Assembly (NCBI GenBank): GCA_024760905.1
Contig: CM045737.1
Coordinates: forward strand, 14,062,226 to 14,126,225
Direction of reading: 5' to 3'
DNA: 64,000 nucleotides
Origin: Plotosus lineatus
Lineage: Eukaryota > Chordata > Actinopteri > Siluriformes > Plotosidae
Shown here: positions 9,353 through 21,254 of the stretch, piece after piece
How the letters are laid out: each line of letters begins with the position of its first letter
Position numbering within the stretch: the first letter of the stretch is position 1
Program-made: the position numbers and the translations under genes
Notes under the pieces: model-generated
Told to the model about the DNA's origin: nothing
What the model saw: only the letters and a program-made list of their open reading frames with translations
Database searches by the model: none

Positions 9353-10477
9353 AACTGCCTTTCCATTCTTCATCCTCTTCAGTGCCCTCATCACTTCACC
9401 CTTACTAATCTTTGCAACTCTTTTTTCTCTCTGTTCTTCTTCTTCTTTTCCTTTCGGCTGTTCCCTTCAGGGGTCACCACAGCAAATGGTCTGCCTCCAT
9501 CTCGCCTATCCTCTGCATCTTCTACTCTTACTCCAACTACCTTCATATCTTCCTTCACCACATCCATAAATCTTCTCTTTAGTCTTCCTCTGGACCTTCT
9601 GCCTAGTAATTCCAACCTCAGCATCCTACTACCAATATATTCACTATCCTTTGTACATGTCCAAACCATCTCAATTGAGCCTCTCTAACTTTGTTTCCAA
9701 AACGTCTTACATGTGCTGTCCCTCTGTACTCATTCCTGATCCTGTCCATCCTCGTTACTCCCAAAGAGAACCTCAACATTTTCATCTCTGCTACTTCCTG
9801 ATCTGCCTCCTGTCTTTTCCCCAGGGCCACTGTTTCTAAACCATACAACATCGCTGGCCTCATCACCGTCTTGTACACTTTTCCTTTCATTCTTGCTGAT
9901 ACTCTCCTATCGCACATCACACAGGACACTTTTCTCCAACCATTCCAACCTGCCTGCACATGCTTCTTCACTTCTTTTCCACACTTTCCATTGCTCTGGA
10001 TTGTTGAGCCTAAGTACTTATACCTCAACGGTCATCCCTTCTACTCTTTTTTGTCTCTCATTTTCCTCATTCAGCCGCTCTTCAAAGTATTTTTTCCATC
10101 TTCCCACCACACTTTGGTCATCAGCTAATGCATTTCCCTCTGGATGAAGGGATGACATTCAAAGTCCCTACTTTAAGTCCGAGACTCACGCCTTTCCTCT
10201 TTTCTCTCCACCTACGGACACACCTCCCACCTCTCCTTCTTCGACCAACAATTGTCCAATTTCCACCAGCACCCTGTTGGTTAACAGCACTGATGGCGGT
10301 CGTTGTTAACCCAGGCCTCGACCGATCCGGTATGGATTTTGTTTTGATCATTTGCATGAGAATTTTGGCAGACGTTTTACACCGGATGCCCTTCCTGTCG
10401 CAACCCACTGCATTTCTCCGGGGGACCGGTGTGAGGGAGAGACACTGGTTTGTGCTTCCCCCTCATGGCTGCATTAC
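9353..10477 (-). mobile_element. RTE-like LINE deletion derivative, host of another LINE
   Basis: The minus strand reads 5' UTR and leader (10477-10141, GRRRRGGR, KRKGVSLGLKVGTLN), then jumps to the linker (10140-10021, DDQSVLGRWKKYFEE type) and on to a short piece at 9418-9353 (KISKGEV..ALKRMKNG type). Nearly all of the endonuclease is deleted at the 10140/10141 junction. The linker is split by the LINE fragment at 9435-10020. Confidence 0.75.
9435..10020 (-). mobile_element. 5'-truncated RTE-LINE inserted in an older RTE-LINE
   Basis: The minus strand begins at YKYLGSTIQSNG and runs through AMLYGLETVALGKRQEA, RIRNEYR and RRFMDVVKEDM to the 3' end (GACCCCTGAAGGGAACAGCC then (GAA)n near 9440). 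This is the RT C-terminal third only. ACTCTTTTTTCTCTCT on the left and ACTCTTTTTTGTCTCTC on the right resemble a target duplication in the older linker, though the right copy is set back about 20 bp from the junction. Confidence 0.8.
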
Positions 10478-12077
10478 TATTTTTTTATCTCTCATTTTCC
10501 TCATTCATAAACTCTTCAAAGTACTTTTTCCATCTTCCCAGCACACTTTGGTCATCAGTCAATACATTTCCCTCTCTGCCCTTAATCACTCTAACTTGCT
10601 GCACGTCCTTCCCATTTCTATTTCCCTGCTGTGCCAACCTGTGTGAATCATTTTCTGCTTCTTTACTCTGCAACCCAGCATACAAGTCATTATACGCCCT
10701 CTGTTTGGCCTTTGACACTGCTACCTTTGCCTTACGCTGTGTTTCCCTGTACTCCTGTTTACTCTCTTCGGTCCTCTCAATGTCCCACTTCTTCTTAGCT
10801 AACCTCCTTTGTACACACTCCGACACATCCTCATTCCACCATCAAGTCTCCTTATCTACACTCCTTCCAGATGACACACCAAGTATTCTCCTACCTGTCT
10901 CCCTAATCACATTAGCTGTGGTTGTCCAGTCATCTGGAAGCACTTCCTGACCACCCAAAGCCTGTTTCAACTCCTCCTTGAAGACAACCCGACATTCTTC
11001 CTTTTTAAGCTTCCACCACTTTGTCTTCTGTTCTGCCTTTGCCTTATTCACCTTCCTCACCATCAGCATCATCCTGAACACCACCATCCTATGCTGTTTG
11101 GCAACACTCTCACCCACTACTTCTTTGCAGTCACTGACTTCCTTCAAATTACATCGCCTACACAAGATGTAGTCTACCTGTGTGCTCCTATGTCCGCTTT
11201 TATAAGTCACCCTATGCTCCTGTCTCTTCTAGAAGAATGTATTTACCACAGCCATTTCCATCCTTTTCACAAAATCTATCAACATCTGTCCTTCTGCGTT
11301 CCTGTCCTGGATACCAAACCTGCCCATCATTTCCTCGTCCCCAATGTTGCCTGCACCAACATGTCCATTGAAGTCTGGCCCAATGATCACTCTTTCATCT
11401 CTGGGGTTACTCTGCATCACTTCGTCGAACTCACTCCAGAATCTCTCCTTCTCCTCTAGCCCACATCCTGGCTGTGGGGCATAAGCACTAACAACATCGA
11501 ACACCACGCCTTCAATTTCTAACTTGAGACTCATCACTCTGTTTGACACTCCATTTACTTCTAGAACATTCCTGACAAACTCCTACTTCAAGATAACTCC
11601 TACTCCATTTCTCTTCCCATCCACACCATGATAAAACAGCTTAAACCTGCTCCTAAGCTTCTAGCCTTGCTGCTTTCCACCTGGTCTCCTGAACATACAG
11701 TATGTCCACCTTCCTCCTCTGCATCATGTCAGCCAGCTCTCTACTTTTTCCTGTTATAGTTCCAACATTCAAAGTCTCTACTTTCACTCCTAGACTCATG
11801 CCTTTCCTCTTCTCTCTCCACCTATGGACACGCCTCCCGCCTCTCCTTCTTCGATGTCTTTGACTAAGAGTAGTCCAGTTTCCACCAGCACACTGTTGGT
11901 TAACAGCACTGATGGCAGTCTTTGTTAACCCGGGCCTCGACTGATCCGGTATGAATTTCTTTGTTTTTACTCGCATATTTTATTTGGCATTGGTTTTACA
12001 CCGGATGCCCTTCCTGATGCAACCCTCTGCATTTATCCGGGCTTGGGACCACTGGATTGTGCCCCCCTTCATGGCTG

Positions 12078-12083
<6 letters not shown>
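10478..12083 (-). mobile_element. RTE-like LINE with endonuclease, RT missing
   Basis: From the 5' end at about 12083 (CATGGCTGCATT on plus), the minus strand runs through the basic leader, endonuclease (CYVQETRW-like, SAYAPQPG, IIGPDFNGHVG, STQVDYILCRRC) and linker to about 10485, then stops. In the GADFNG motif the Ala is replaced by Pro (GPDFNG). Frameshifts near 11228 and 11550 divide it. Confidence 0.9.

Positions 12084-12170
<87 letters not shown>
12084..12170. repeat. (TA)n microsatellite at a LINE 5' end
   Basis: Over 40 TA units directly abut the 5' terminus of the minus-strand RTE-LINE. Confidence 0.97.
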
Positions 12171-12175
<5 letters not shown>

Positions 12176-12187
12176 GATAGACACACC

Positions 12188-12496
12188 CACTCAACAAAAA
12201 TATAAATGCAACACTTTTGTTTTTGCTCCCATTTGTCATGAGATGAAATTCAGTAAAACTGCACATTTTAGAATGACCTTTTATTGTTGCCAGCCCAAGG
12301 CACACCTGTGCAATATTCATGCTGTCTAATCAGCATCTTGATATGCCACACCTGTGAGGTGGATGGATTATCTTGGCCAATGAGAAGTGCTCACTAACAC
12401 AGATTCAGACAGATTTATGAACCACCTTTGAGAGAAATAGGCCTTTTGTGAAAAAGTTTTAGATCTTTGTGTTCAGCATTTGAAAAATGGGAGCAA
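12188..12496. mobile_element. Non-autonomous DNA transposon with long inverted ends
   Basis: The left end is CACTCAACAAAAATATAAAT, then GCAACACTTTTG and TTTTGCTCCCATT. The right end (AAAGTTTTAGATCTTTG to GAAAAATGGGAGCAA) is the complement of the same family's 5' region, TTTGCTCCCATTTTTC onward. The outermost right bases are replaced by (GT)n. This is a widespread fish repeat, and I am unsure of its superfamily. Confidence 0.7.
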
Positions 12497-12497
12497 G

Positions 12498-12514
12498 CGT
12501 GTGTGTGTGTGTGT

Positions 12515-12564
<50 letters not shown>
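12498..12564. repeat. (GT)n microsatellite
   Basis: Long GT run replacing the right tip of the element at 12188-12496. Confidence 0.95.
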
Positions 12565-12569
<5 letters not shown>

Positions 12570-12705
12570 GATCACTGAGTTATTTAGGAAAATTTTTAAT
12601 CCTACTATGATTACATGGAGGCTGAAGCCTAGCTCAACACTAGGCAACACGGGGAGAACGCAATTTACACCCTGAACAACTTGCCAGACCATCACATGAC
12701 AAAGA

Positions 12706-12712
<7 letters not shown>

Positions 12713-12753
<41 letters not shown>
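12713..12753. repeat. (AC)n microsatellite
   Basis: Uninterrupted AC run of about 20 units. Confidence 0.95.
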
Positions 12754-12755
<2 letters not shown>

Positions 12756-12761
12756 TACACA

Positions 12762-13232
12762 ATCCTGGAATTTTTGATAACAATACGCACAGGCAGAGTT
12801 AAAGAAAATATTCTGTTTTATTATACCAAGCTCAAATGAGGGTAACAGTTTCTTGCAGCAAATTGTTCAATAAGAAATTCAGACCAAGCAATCTCATGTG
12901 TAGCCAGATGCCTTTTATACATTAATGTCTTGGGTGGTGGCTGGTGTTCAACTGCTGCTCATGAGATGATCATACATTGTTCTTCCAAGCTGATTGGTTC
13001 AAGTCAAAGAAGGTGATATGCACGTACCAAACACTCATATCACTAGGGGCTCTTGGGGTACCTTTGTTTTGCAATTTCTAGCCCCATCTTTTTCTGCTTC
13101 TCGTCTCAACACCCTCATTCTTATGTGGATATGAATATTTGTGACTAATGGATTACAAAGTGTGACGTTAAGAAGTGATAAATTCAGTAAAAAGCATACA
13201 ATGCATTATTACTTACATTTTCCCGCTACATC
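12762..13232 (-). mobile_element. Possible solo LTR
   Basis: On the minus strand the interval starts TGTAGCGGGAAAATG, has TATAAAAGG near 12913 and AATAAAAC near 12815, then a short stretch ending TCAAAAATTCCA. The order promoter, poly(A) signal, TG...CA ends suggests an LTR. I cannot find a matching target duplication, and (AC)n lies next to the end, so this is tentative. Confidence 0.4.
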
Positions 13233-13249
13233 AAACATACCATTCACTC

Positions 13250-13455
13250 ATATGTGCAATTAGGTACAACCAATTAGCCTAATGTGCATGTCTTTGGACT
13301 GTGGTAGGATACCAGAATACTGGAGAAAACCTGCACTAGCATGGGGAGACCATGCATACTCCCCACAGGAAAACCTGAGCCCAATACTTGATCCCTGGAC
13401 CTTATTGCTGTGAAGCATATGGGCTAACCACTACGCCACTGTGCTGCCCACCTCC
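13250..13455 (-). mobile_element. SINE-B, 3' truncated
   Basis: On the minus strand: GGGCAGCACAGTGGCGTAG (A box), GGTCCAGGGATCAAG (worn B box), then TTTTCCTGTGGGGAGTATGC and CAGTCCAAAGACATGC, typical of the abundant fish SINE. It lacks the tail. Confidence 0.85.
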
Positions 13456-13874
13456 TCAATCAGTAATAGCCATAGACAATAGGTCAAAGGTCACATCATG
13501 CTGTGCTTAGTATCATCTCTCATAAACATATGACCAAGAATATATGCAGTATAGCTAAAGATGGGGATTAGTCATCCAGCTGCATGTATGAGATGCAAAT
13601 GCAATTGGTGGAATCTTTTTTCAACAAATTCAGTTCAACATTAGTGTTGTTTCCAGCACATATCATAGAAAATAGTTTTATTAACTTTGTGATACTCTAT
13701 ACAAGCCCATAAACAAGCAACATGCACCATAAGATACTACAGATTTTCTCTGTTTATTACCTTCATAAGGCAACATATACTGGGACGTAGAACTCAAAAA
13801 ATACAAAATGTACAAAATGTTTAAAAATAAATAATGAGAATGGTTTACTTGTATCTTAAATATAAAGATAGTAA
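13456..13874. other. Unassigned AT-rich interval
   Basis: I see no gene, splice-flanked coding stretch or recognised repeat here. Confidence 0.5.
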
Positions 13875-14195
13875 CATCTACCGTAGTGCACCGGCTTATA
13901 GTGAACGATGATCGAATGGCCCCTGTCCACCGGCCCACAACTGTTAAACTCAGACACTGAAGATTTAATGGATTTGTGGAAGAGAAATGAATTGAAAAAG
14001 GGAGTTTATTGTTTTATATTGTTACAACTGAACAATGTTGAGAGTTATTGTGAATGAGTTGTATCAAGTTTGACTTATCTGACTTTTGTCTCGCTTAATG
14101 TGCCTTATAATCCGGTGCACCTTATGTATGGACAGAGGCCGTTCAGGTGTCTTTCATTGATATTGCACCTTATAATCCGATGGGCCTCATGGTCA
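13875..14195. repeat. MITE-like repeat with CTTATAATCCG motifs
   Basis: Contains TGCACCGGCTTATAGTG, CTTATAATCCGGTGCACC and GCACCTTATAATCCGATGG. These resemble short palindromic fish DNA-transposon remnants. Boundaries are approximate and no target duplication was found. Confidence 0.45.
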
Positions 14196-15085
14196 GTGTT
14201 TTAAACATCCCAATCATCCACCCCAAAACAGCCAAAAGCTGCTTAGCACCCAAATGACACAAAGAGTGCGACTGAGCAGGCCACAAAATGAAACAAGCAA
14301 TAATAGAAGTGCTTTAGTACTTTACTGCATGCAAAGCTAAAACCTTGGGAAACCAGACCGCCTCTGTGCAAATTATAAACAAAAATGAATGATGTCCGAG
14401 CACTGCCATTCAAATGAAATATACAGATGACTGTGCATTTTTGTTAAACCAAGGCTTTATTTGTCTCAGTTATATATCTACAAACTCATACCAGACACTC
14501 CAGCTATTGGATAAAAGCAGAGAAGGATGTATGTGTTTGCAAAGCTAACATTTACAAACTTTATATTGAAAAGAAAACAAGTAAAAGAATGCTGAATCAA
14601 AAAAAAAAAATGAAATACATCAAAATCTTAACTGTAACCTGAAATCTAAACATGTGTTAATGAGGCTAATTGGAAAAGAAAGCTTGAGTTTGCCAGGGAT
14701 CCTATAGACTGGACTTTGTAGCATGAAATTGTGCATTTAATTTTTATTTTCTTAATATTTGAAAATGTTTCACTGGCAGTCGCCAAATAACACCAGAAGT
14801 GGCAGGTCTGCCATTGGTGCCCTGTTGTGCAAGTGGGCATAAACAGGAAACAAGAAAAAAACAATCATGTGAACTGAAAACGACATATCCCAATCAAAAT
14901 GCAAAATTAAAGTCTTGAATATATGAACAGTCAAAAATAAAACAAACCAGGACTCGACATAATGGAAATTTTGTTGTTGTTGTTGTTGGTGGTGGTGGTA
15001 TTTTTATTTGTGGTAAGTCCAGCTGTGGTTAACAAATAGTTTGCACTCAGTCAGCATTTTGAAACTCTCTCCTCCTTGCCGAATA
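14196..15085. other. Unassigned interval
   Basis: AT-rich, with a poly(A) run near 14600 and a (GTT/GGT) run near 14970. No coding potential or repeat family is recognised. Confidence 0.5.
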
Positions 15086-15178
15086 CAGGGATCCCTCGCT
15101 ACTTTAAGTTTCAATTCATGCGGCTTCAGTGCATTGTGGTTTTTTTGTTGTTGTTTTTTGTTTTGTTTTTTTTAACAA
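15086..15178 (-). mobile_element. Tigger-B 3' end fragment
   Basis: CAGGGATCCCTCGCTACTTT followed by CAATTCATGCGGCTTCAG is the complement of the Tigger-B 3' end seen at 38053 and 53574. TA precedes it. The fragment ends at the truncated 5' edge of the LINE at 15180. Confidence 0.8.
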
Positions 15179-15179
15179 A

Positions 15180-17655
15180 GAGTGCCAGACAGAGTGAGGA
15201 GTCTCAAGTTAGAAATTGAAGCGTGATGGTCAATGTTGTTAGTGCTTATGCCCCACAGGCAGGATGTGAGCTAGAAAAGAAGGAGAGATTCTGGAGTGAG
15301 TTAGAGTGAGTTAGATGAAGTGATGCAGAGTACCCCCAGAGGTGAAAGAGTGGTCATTGGGGAAGACTTCAATGGACATGTTGGTGCAGGTAACAGAGGG
15401 GACGAGGAAGTAATGGACAGGTTTGGTATCCAGGACAGGAACACAGAAGGACAGATGTTCATAGATTTTACAAAAAGGATGGAAATGGCTGTGGTGAATA
15501 CTTTCTTCCAGAAGAGACAGGAGCATAGGGTGACTTAAAAAGTGGATGCAGAAGCACACAGGTTGACTACATCTTGTGTAGGCGATGAAATTTGAAGGAA
15601 GCCAGTGACTACAAAGTAGTCGTGGGTGAGAGTGTTACCAAACAGCATAGGATGGTGGTATGCAGGATGATGCTGATGGTGAGGAAGGTTAAGAAGGAAA
15701 GGACAGAGCTGAAGACAAAGTGGTGGAAGCTGAAAAAGGAAGAGTGTCATGTTGTCTTCAAGGAGGAGTTGAAACAGGCTTTGGGTGGTCAGGAAATGCT
15801 TCCAGATGACTGGACAACCACAGCTAATGTGGTCAGGGAAACATGTAGGGCAGGAGATAAAGAGACTTGGTTGTGGAATGAGGAAGTGAAGGAGTGTGTA
15901 CAAAGGAAGAGGTTAGCTAAAAACAAGTGGGGCATTGAGAGGACTGAAGAGAGTAAACAGGAGTACAGGGAGACACAGCATAAGGCGAAGGTAGTGGTGT
16001 CAAAGGCCAAACAGAGGGCGTATGATGACTTGTATGCGAGGCTGGACAGTAAGGAGGGAGAAAATGATTTATACAGTTTGGCCCAGAAGAGAAATAGAGA
16101 CTGGAAGGACATGCAGCAAATTGGAGTGATTAAGGACAGGGAGGGAATGTATTGACTGATGACAGAAGTGTGCTGGGAAGATCGAAAGAGTACTTTGAAC
16201 TGATGAATGAGGAAAATGAGAGAGCAAAAAGGGTAGAAGAGGTGACTGTTGAGGACCAGGAAGTAGCAAAGATTAGTAATGGTGAAGTGAGGAGGGCATT
16301 GAAGAGGATGAAGAATGGAAAGGCAGTTGGTCCTGATGACATACTGGTGGAGGTATGGAAGTGTCTAGACGAGGTAGAAGTAGATTTTCTGACAAGAACA
16401 TTCAACAAGGTCTTAGAGAGTGAGCAGATGCTGGAGGAATGAAGGAGAAGTGTGCTGGTGCCCCATTTTAAGAACAAGGGAGATGTGCAGAGTTATGGCA
16501 GCTACAGAGGGATAAAGATGATGAGCCATATGATGAAGTTATGGGAAAGAAAAAGTTATAGTGGAAGCTAGACTTAGGGCAGAGGTCAGCATTTGTGAAC
16601 AACAGTTTGGTTTCATGCCAAGAAAGAGAACCATAGATGTAGTGTTTGATTTGAAGCTGTTAATAGAGAAGTACAGAGAAGGTCAGAGGGAGCTGCATTG
16701 TGCTTTTGTGGATCTGGAGAAAGCATATGACAGGGTGCCGAGAGAAGAACTGTGGTATTGCATGGAAAAACAAGGTGGAGGTGGGACTGCATTAATGGTC
16801 AGCTCTGAGCCCCTTCTTGCTTGCTATGGTGATGGACAGGCTGACAGACAAGGTTAGACAAGAATCTCGATGGACTATAATGTTTTCAGATGACATTGTG
16901 ATCTTCAGTGAGAGCAGAGAACAAGTGGAGGAAAATCTAGAGAGGTGGAGGAATGCCTTGGAAAGGAGAAGAATGAAGGTTAGCCTCAGTAAGACAGAAT
17001 ACATGTGTGTGAATGAGAAGGACCCAAGAGGTATGGTGAGGTTAAAGGGAGCAGAGATAAAGAAGTTGAATGATTTTAAATACATCGGCTTAATTATCCA
17101 GAGCAATGGAGAGTGTAGAAAAGAGGTGAAGAAACGTGTGCAGGCAAGTTGAATGGTTGGAGAAAAGTATCCGGTGTGATGTGTGATAGGAAGGTATCGG
17201 CAAGAATGAAAGGAAACGTGTACAAGATGGTGATGAGGCCAACGAAGTTGTATGGTTTAGAAACAGTGGAACTGAGGAAAAGACAGGAGGCAGAGGTGGA
17301 GGTAGCAGAGAGGAAAATGTTCAGGTTCTCTTTGGGAGCAGCGAAGATGGATAGGATCAGGAATGAGTATATCAGAGGGACAGCACATGTTAGAGGTATT
17401 GGAGACAACGTCAGAGAGGCTAGATTGAAATGGTTTGGACAAAGAAGGGATAATGAATATATTTGTAGTAGGATGATGAGGTTGGGACTACCAGGCAGAA
17501 GGCCTAGAGGAAGACCAAAACAATTTTATGGATGTGGTGAAGGAGGACATGAAGGTCATTAGCGTACGAGAAGAAGATGCAGAGGACAGGATGAGATAGA
17601 GGCAGATGATTTGCTGTGGCGACCCCTGAAGAGAACAGTCGAAAGGAAAAGATGA
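15180..17655 (+). mobile_element. RTE-like LINE, 5' truncated, 3' end present
   Basis: Begins within the endonuclease (codons for DRV.SLKLEIE) and runs through linker and RT to the 3' end (GCGACCCCTGAAGAG, GTCGAAAGGAAAAG). It keeps [15 protein letters not shown], but a deletion follows WYCM, and the FADD motif reads FSDD (MFSDDIVIF near 16880). Multiple frameshifts are present, so it is a pseudogene throughout. Confidence 0.92.
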
Positions 17656-17980
17656 AGATTCATCAAATTAAAAAATAAGGAAATTGAGGAAGAATAGGGG
17701 GAAAAGTTAAGGAAAATGCCTCAAAAACAAGGCCACTTATGCAAGAAAAAAAGAAAAAGAAAAAAAAAAACCTAAACACAGAACAAAAAATAACAGAAAA
17801 CCTCCCATCAAAACTACTTACATTTTTGTGAGGTGCGCATCTAAGTGCGTGCACGCACATCTGTATGTGTGTATTATATTTTATTTACATCTTGTGCATT
17901 TTTTTTTATCCTACTTCACAGAATTCTGTGGCTGCAGGGGATCTCAATACCAATTAACTGCGGAAAGTGTGAGATCTCTG
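17656..17980 (-). mobile_element. Tigger-B, 3' truncated and internally deleted
   Basis: On the minus strand the end at 17980 reads CAGAGATCTCACACTTTCCG, next to TA (17981-17982). The interior matches other Tigger-B copies (ACATTTTTGTGAGGTGCGC, CTATTCTTCC). It abuts the 3' end of the RTE-LINE. Confidence 0.8.
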
Positions 17981-17982
17981 TA

Positions 17983-19194
17983 TTCACACCTGCACTCTTT
18001 TGTCTCTCAGCTGTATTTTCTTGCCAGAATTTGATTATCGTACATTCTTTGTATCAACCTTTACCATGAAACATAATTCAACCTATTTCAAGTAAACAGC
18101 TAGTTATTCAGAACTCAGGAAAGATTACAAGCTAGCGAATCACTACATTTTCTCATGCAGATTTCATGGTTTCTCTTTTTGAATAGATATTCAATAATCA
18201 TTTGCCCCTGAATGACCTAGACATTCAGTGATATGGTCCTCAGTGAAAAAGAGTTTAACAGACACACCTGCCATAGGATACGTCAATATCAGTACTTTAA
18301 TGTTGTTCTCTAAGGTCATGACTTGCACCCTTGATGCACCTGCAAGTGTACACCATATCACTTCACTGAGGACTATTATCCAGTGTTGTGACATTTCAAA
18401 CAGCAAACCAGTGAGGAAGCAAAATAGTTGTTCTTTTTTGCCAGTGCTCATAGGAAAACCATGGAGAGTGACAAGTTAGTAAATTATTTATTTTCAAGTG
18501 AAAAATCTTTTCTGATTGGAGGTGTGGAATGACGTATCAAGTATGACCTGAAGCTATGGCTTGTCAATATATGACATAATACAAGATAACGTTACTCACA
18601 TGTGCAAAACGGTCTGAGTTCTGCTTTTACCAGCATCTGTGACTTTAATATTTTATATCATGTTTTCATAATGAACTCAAAAATATAGAGCCCTTGTGCA
18701 CAATTAACAAGAGCATGCCTGTACTTGCTTACTATCTGGGGAGTAAAATCCACACACATTGTATAGCATGGCAGTGTGGAGCTTGGCACTTTGAGGTAAT
18801 TGAAATTTCATGACATTATCAGGACTAAAAAACAGCAGTGCATCTCAACAACGTTTCAATCCAAGCAAGTAGCCTCGACTGATAACAAAAATTACAAAAT
18901 CCTTCAAAATGCCATCTTTTTATTTCACCAAAAAAAAAAAAAAAAAAAAAGTCAGTTGAAAAGATTGAATTCAGTAACAATAACTTGGAGTTAATACAGT
19001 CGGTAGGTGTTTTTGTCAAAGTCCCACATCATTCAAATCAGAGATTTTTTTCCTGCTTTTTTTTTACAAGATTACTTCAGCTCATTGATGTTTGAGGATA
19101 TTTATTTACACATATCTCTCGTAGGAGCCATCTCACAGTGCTCACTAGGGTTGAGGTCTGCACATGGGCATGGTCATTTCAACTTTTTAATTTT
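17983..19194. other. Unassigned interval
   Basis: Contains a poly(A) run at about 18929-18950. No repeat family or coding sequence is recognised, and short frames are not supported by any motif. Confidence 0.5.
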
Positions 19195-19206
19195 TTTTCC
19201 CTTAAT

Positions 19207-19556
19207 CCATTAATTCATTTTCTATAACAGCTTAATCCTAATTAATGTCCTGTGGAGGCTGTTGCCCATCCCAGCCGACTCCGGGCAAGGGCAGAGTACA
19301 CCTTGGACAGCTTGCCAGACCATCGCAGGGCAAAAACATGCTGACGGCTATGCAGCTACTCTTGTCGAAAGTCAGCAATGTTTTTTTTTTTTTTTTACAG
19401 TTTCTCATCAAAGACAGTGAGAAACATGGCCGGCCTTTGATAACCCAGTTAGCTGCACTGGGAGGACAATGACAACCCGTTGAGAGTGAGTGGGGCTTGA
19501 ACTCCCAACCCATTGATCAGTGATCCAGCACCTTTACCACCAGGCCACCACTGCCT
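19207..19556 (-). mobile_element. SINE-A, full length, minus strand
   Basis: The tail (AATTCATTTTCTATAACAGC, TTAATCCTAATT) lies on the left and the tRNA head (complement of GGCAGTGGTGGCCTGGTGG) on the right. A poly(T) expansion sits at 19379-19396. TTTCCCTTAATCCATT on the left and TTTTCCTTAACCCATT on the right may be the target duplication. Confidence 0.88.
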
Positions 19557-19893
19557 CTTTTCCTTAACCCATTCATTTTAATTTCCAAACCACATTATCT
19601 TTTAGTCATGGAGAGTCTGGAACAAATGGCGGGGTAAACAATAAACAGCTTGTCAGTCCACTGTAGGGACAATAACAAAACACAACAATTCACACTGACA
19701 TACATATCTGGGGCAATCTGTAACAGTCAGATAGCCTAATTTTCAGGTGTCTTTTGAATAAAATCAGTCAGATGACCTGGGGGAAACATTAAAACTCCAC
19801 ACAAAAATTCCCTCAGCTGGCATGGGTCTCAAACCCAAGACCTTCATGCTGGTAGGCATACATGCTAATCAGCAAGCCACCTGAACACCCTCA
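19557..19893 (-). mobile_element. SINE-B, minus strand
   Basis: Head at the right (complement of GGTGGCTTGCTGATTAGC and GGGTTTGAGACCC), then AATTTTTGTGTGGAG and the diverged body. SINE-A at 19207 seems to have inserted at its tail. Confidence 0.75.
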
Positions 19894-20116
19894 TTTAGAT
19901 GCTGCATGGTTCAAGTTCAGCCTTTTAATCTTGATATTCTGGACTGATGGCCTCAAATTTGTCTAAATAATATTCTTGATTAAAATGGCATGCATAAGCC
20001 AAGTGGGAACACATGACACCAGATGCATAACGTCTTTAATAATTGTATGGGTTTAAAGTAAATTAATGCAAAAGTCTAAACTATAAATTGTTGTGAGTGG
20101 TCTGCATAACATGAGT

Positions 20117-20439
20117 AAGTTAGGGTAAAGTCTGTTGGGCTTTTTATACCCGAGCCATAGCGGCTCATCAGGCCAGTGCTTATCGCCGGTTTCCATAGCA
20201 TGAAGCAACCAGGAGTTCAACTCCTCCTGGATGGGACGCTAGTCCATCGCAGCTTACCTTCCCAGTATATTTTACTGGTACCCATTTATACTGCTGGGTG
20301 AACACAGGAACACTTGTGGTTGAGACCTTGCCCAGGGGTCTTAGCACAGTGGGGGTCTAACTGGGATTTGAACACACAACCTCCTGATCATGAGAACAGC
20401 ACCCTAACCACTACTCCACCTCCACCAGCCCCACCAGAG
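20117..20439 (-). mobile_element. SINE-C, minus strand, clear target duplication
   Basis: tRNA-like head on the right: the minus strand reads GGAGTAGTGGTTAGGGTGC (A box) and GTTGTGTGTTCAAATCCC (B box), then CCAGTATAAATGGG and CAGGAGGAGTTGAACTCC. Its flanks are a 21-bp duplication at 20096-20116 and 20440-20460 (AGTGGTCTGCATAA, one base, then ATGAGT) with a single mismatch. The insertion is therefore well defined and relatively young. Confidence 0.92.
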
Positions 20440-20460
20440 AGTGGTCTGCATAAGATGAGT

Positions 20461-21254
20461 GGTGTGGATTTATTCTGGAATAGTGGCATTCGTATTGCTT
20501 TCATGTGAGAAATTGCTAGATTAGATTTAATGAAAAAAAAAGAATTAAACATTTTCACATGTTCATGCATGCCATTACCTTTTTAATCATAGTACAGCAT
20601 GCCATTCATAGTTTTTCTTTAAAAAATATATTATTTTTGCTTTATTTGGGCTTGTGGTTGAGCCTGAGGATATTCATGCTTTTGATTTATATTACAATAT
20701 TTTATATGAGGGTAGAAACATTAATATGCATAAGGCTATTACATGTTGGAAAAGAAAAATAAAACAACAGCAACAATAATAGCAACAACAACCCCCCCCC
20801 CACCCCCACCCCCCCCCACACACACACACACATTTTGCTTAAATTACAGACCGAGATAGATCATTGACCAAAACTTGAGGGTTAGAAACCCTGATATTTA
20901 TGATCAGATATATGCTGATCATACCATAAATCTTACATGGAAACAGTGGTATTTATATCAGTGCTCCATGAAGTCAAAATAAAGTGTACATAATTCTAGA
21001 TAAATATTCATAACCACTGCACTACATGGGCGGGCCAGATAAAGCGGATACTCGTTTAAATATCAGGCTTTGAAAGAATGACTCAAGAGAACACCCTGAA
21101 AAGAACAAATATAAAGTAATGTAAACTAGTACATCTGAATTGTTCCACATGACACATAATGTGAATATGACAGAGATAATTATGCACTGAATCTTGAATA
21201 TTAGGATAGATTCCCAGATTAAACATGCAAATATAAATAAATACGCATACTTAA
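20461..21254. other. Unassigned AT-rich interval with C tract
   Basis: Contains a C-rich run followed by (CA)n at 20793-20832. No gene or transposon is recognised. Confidence 0.5.
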
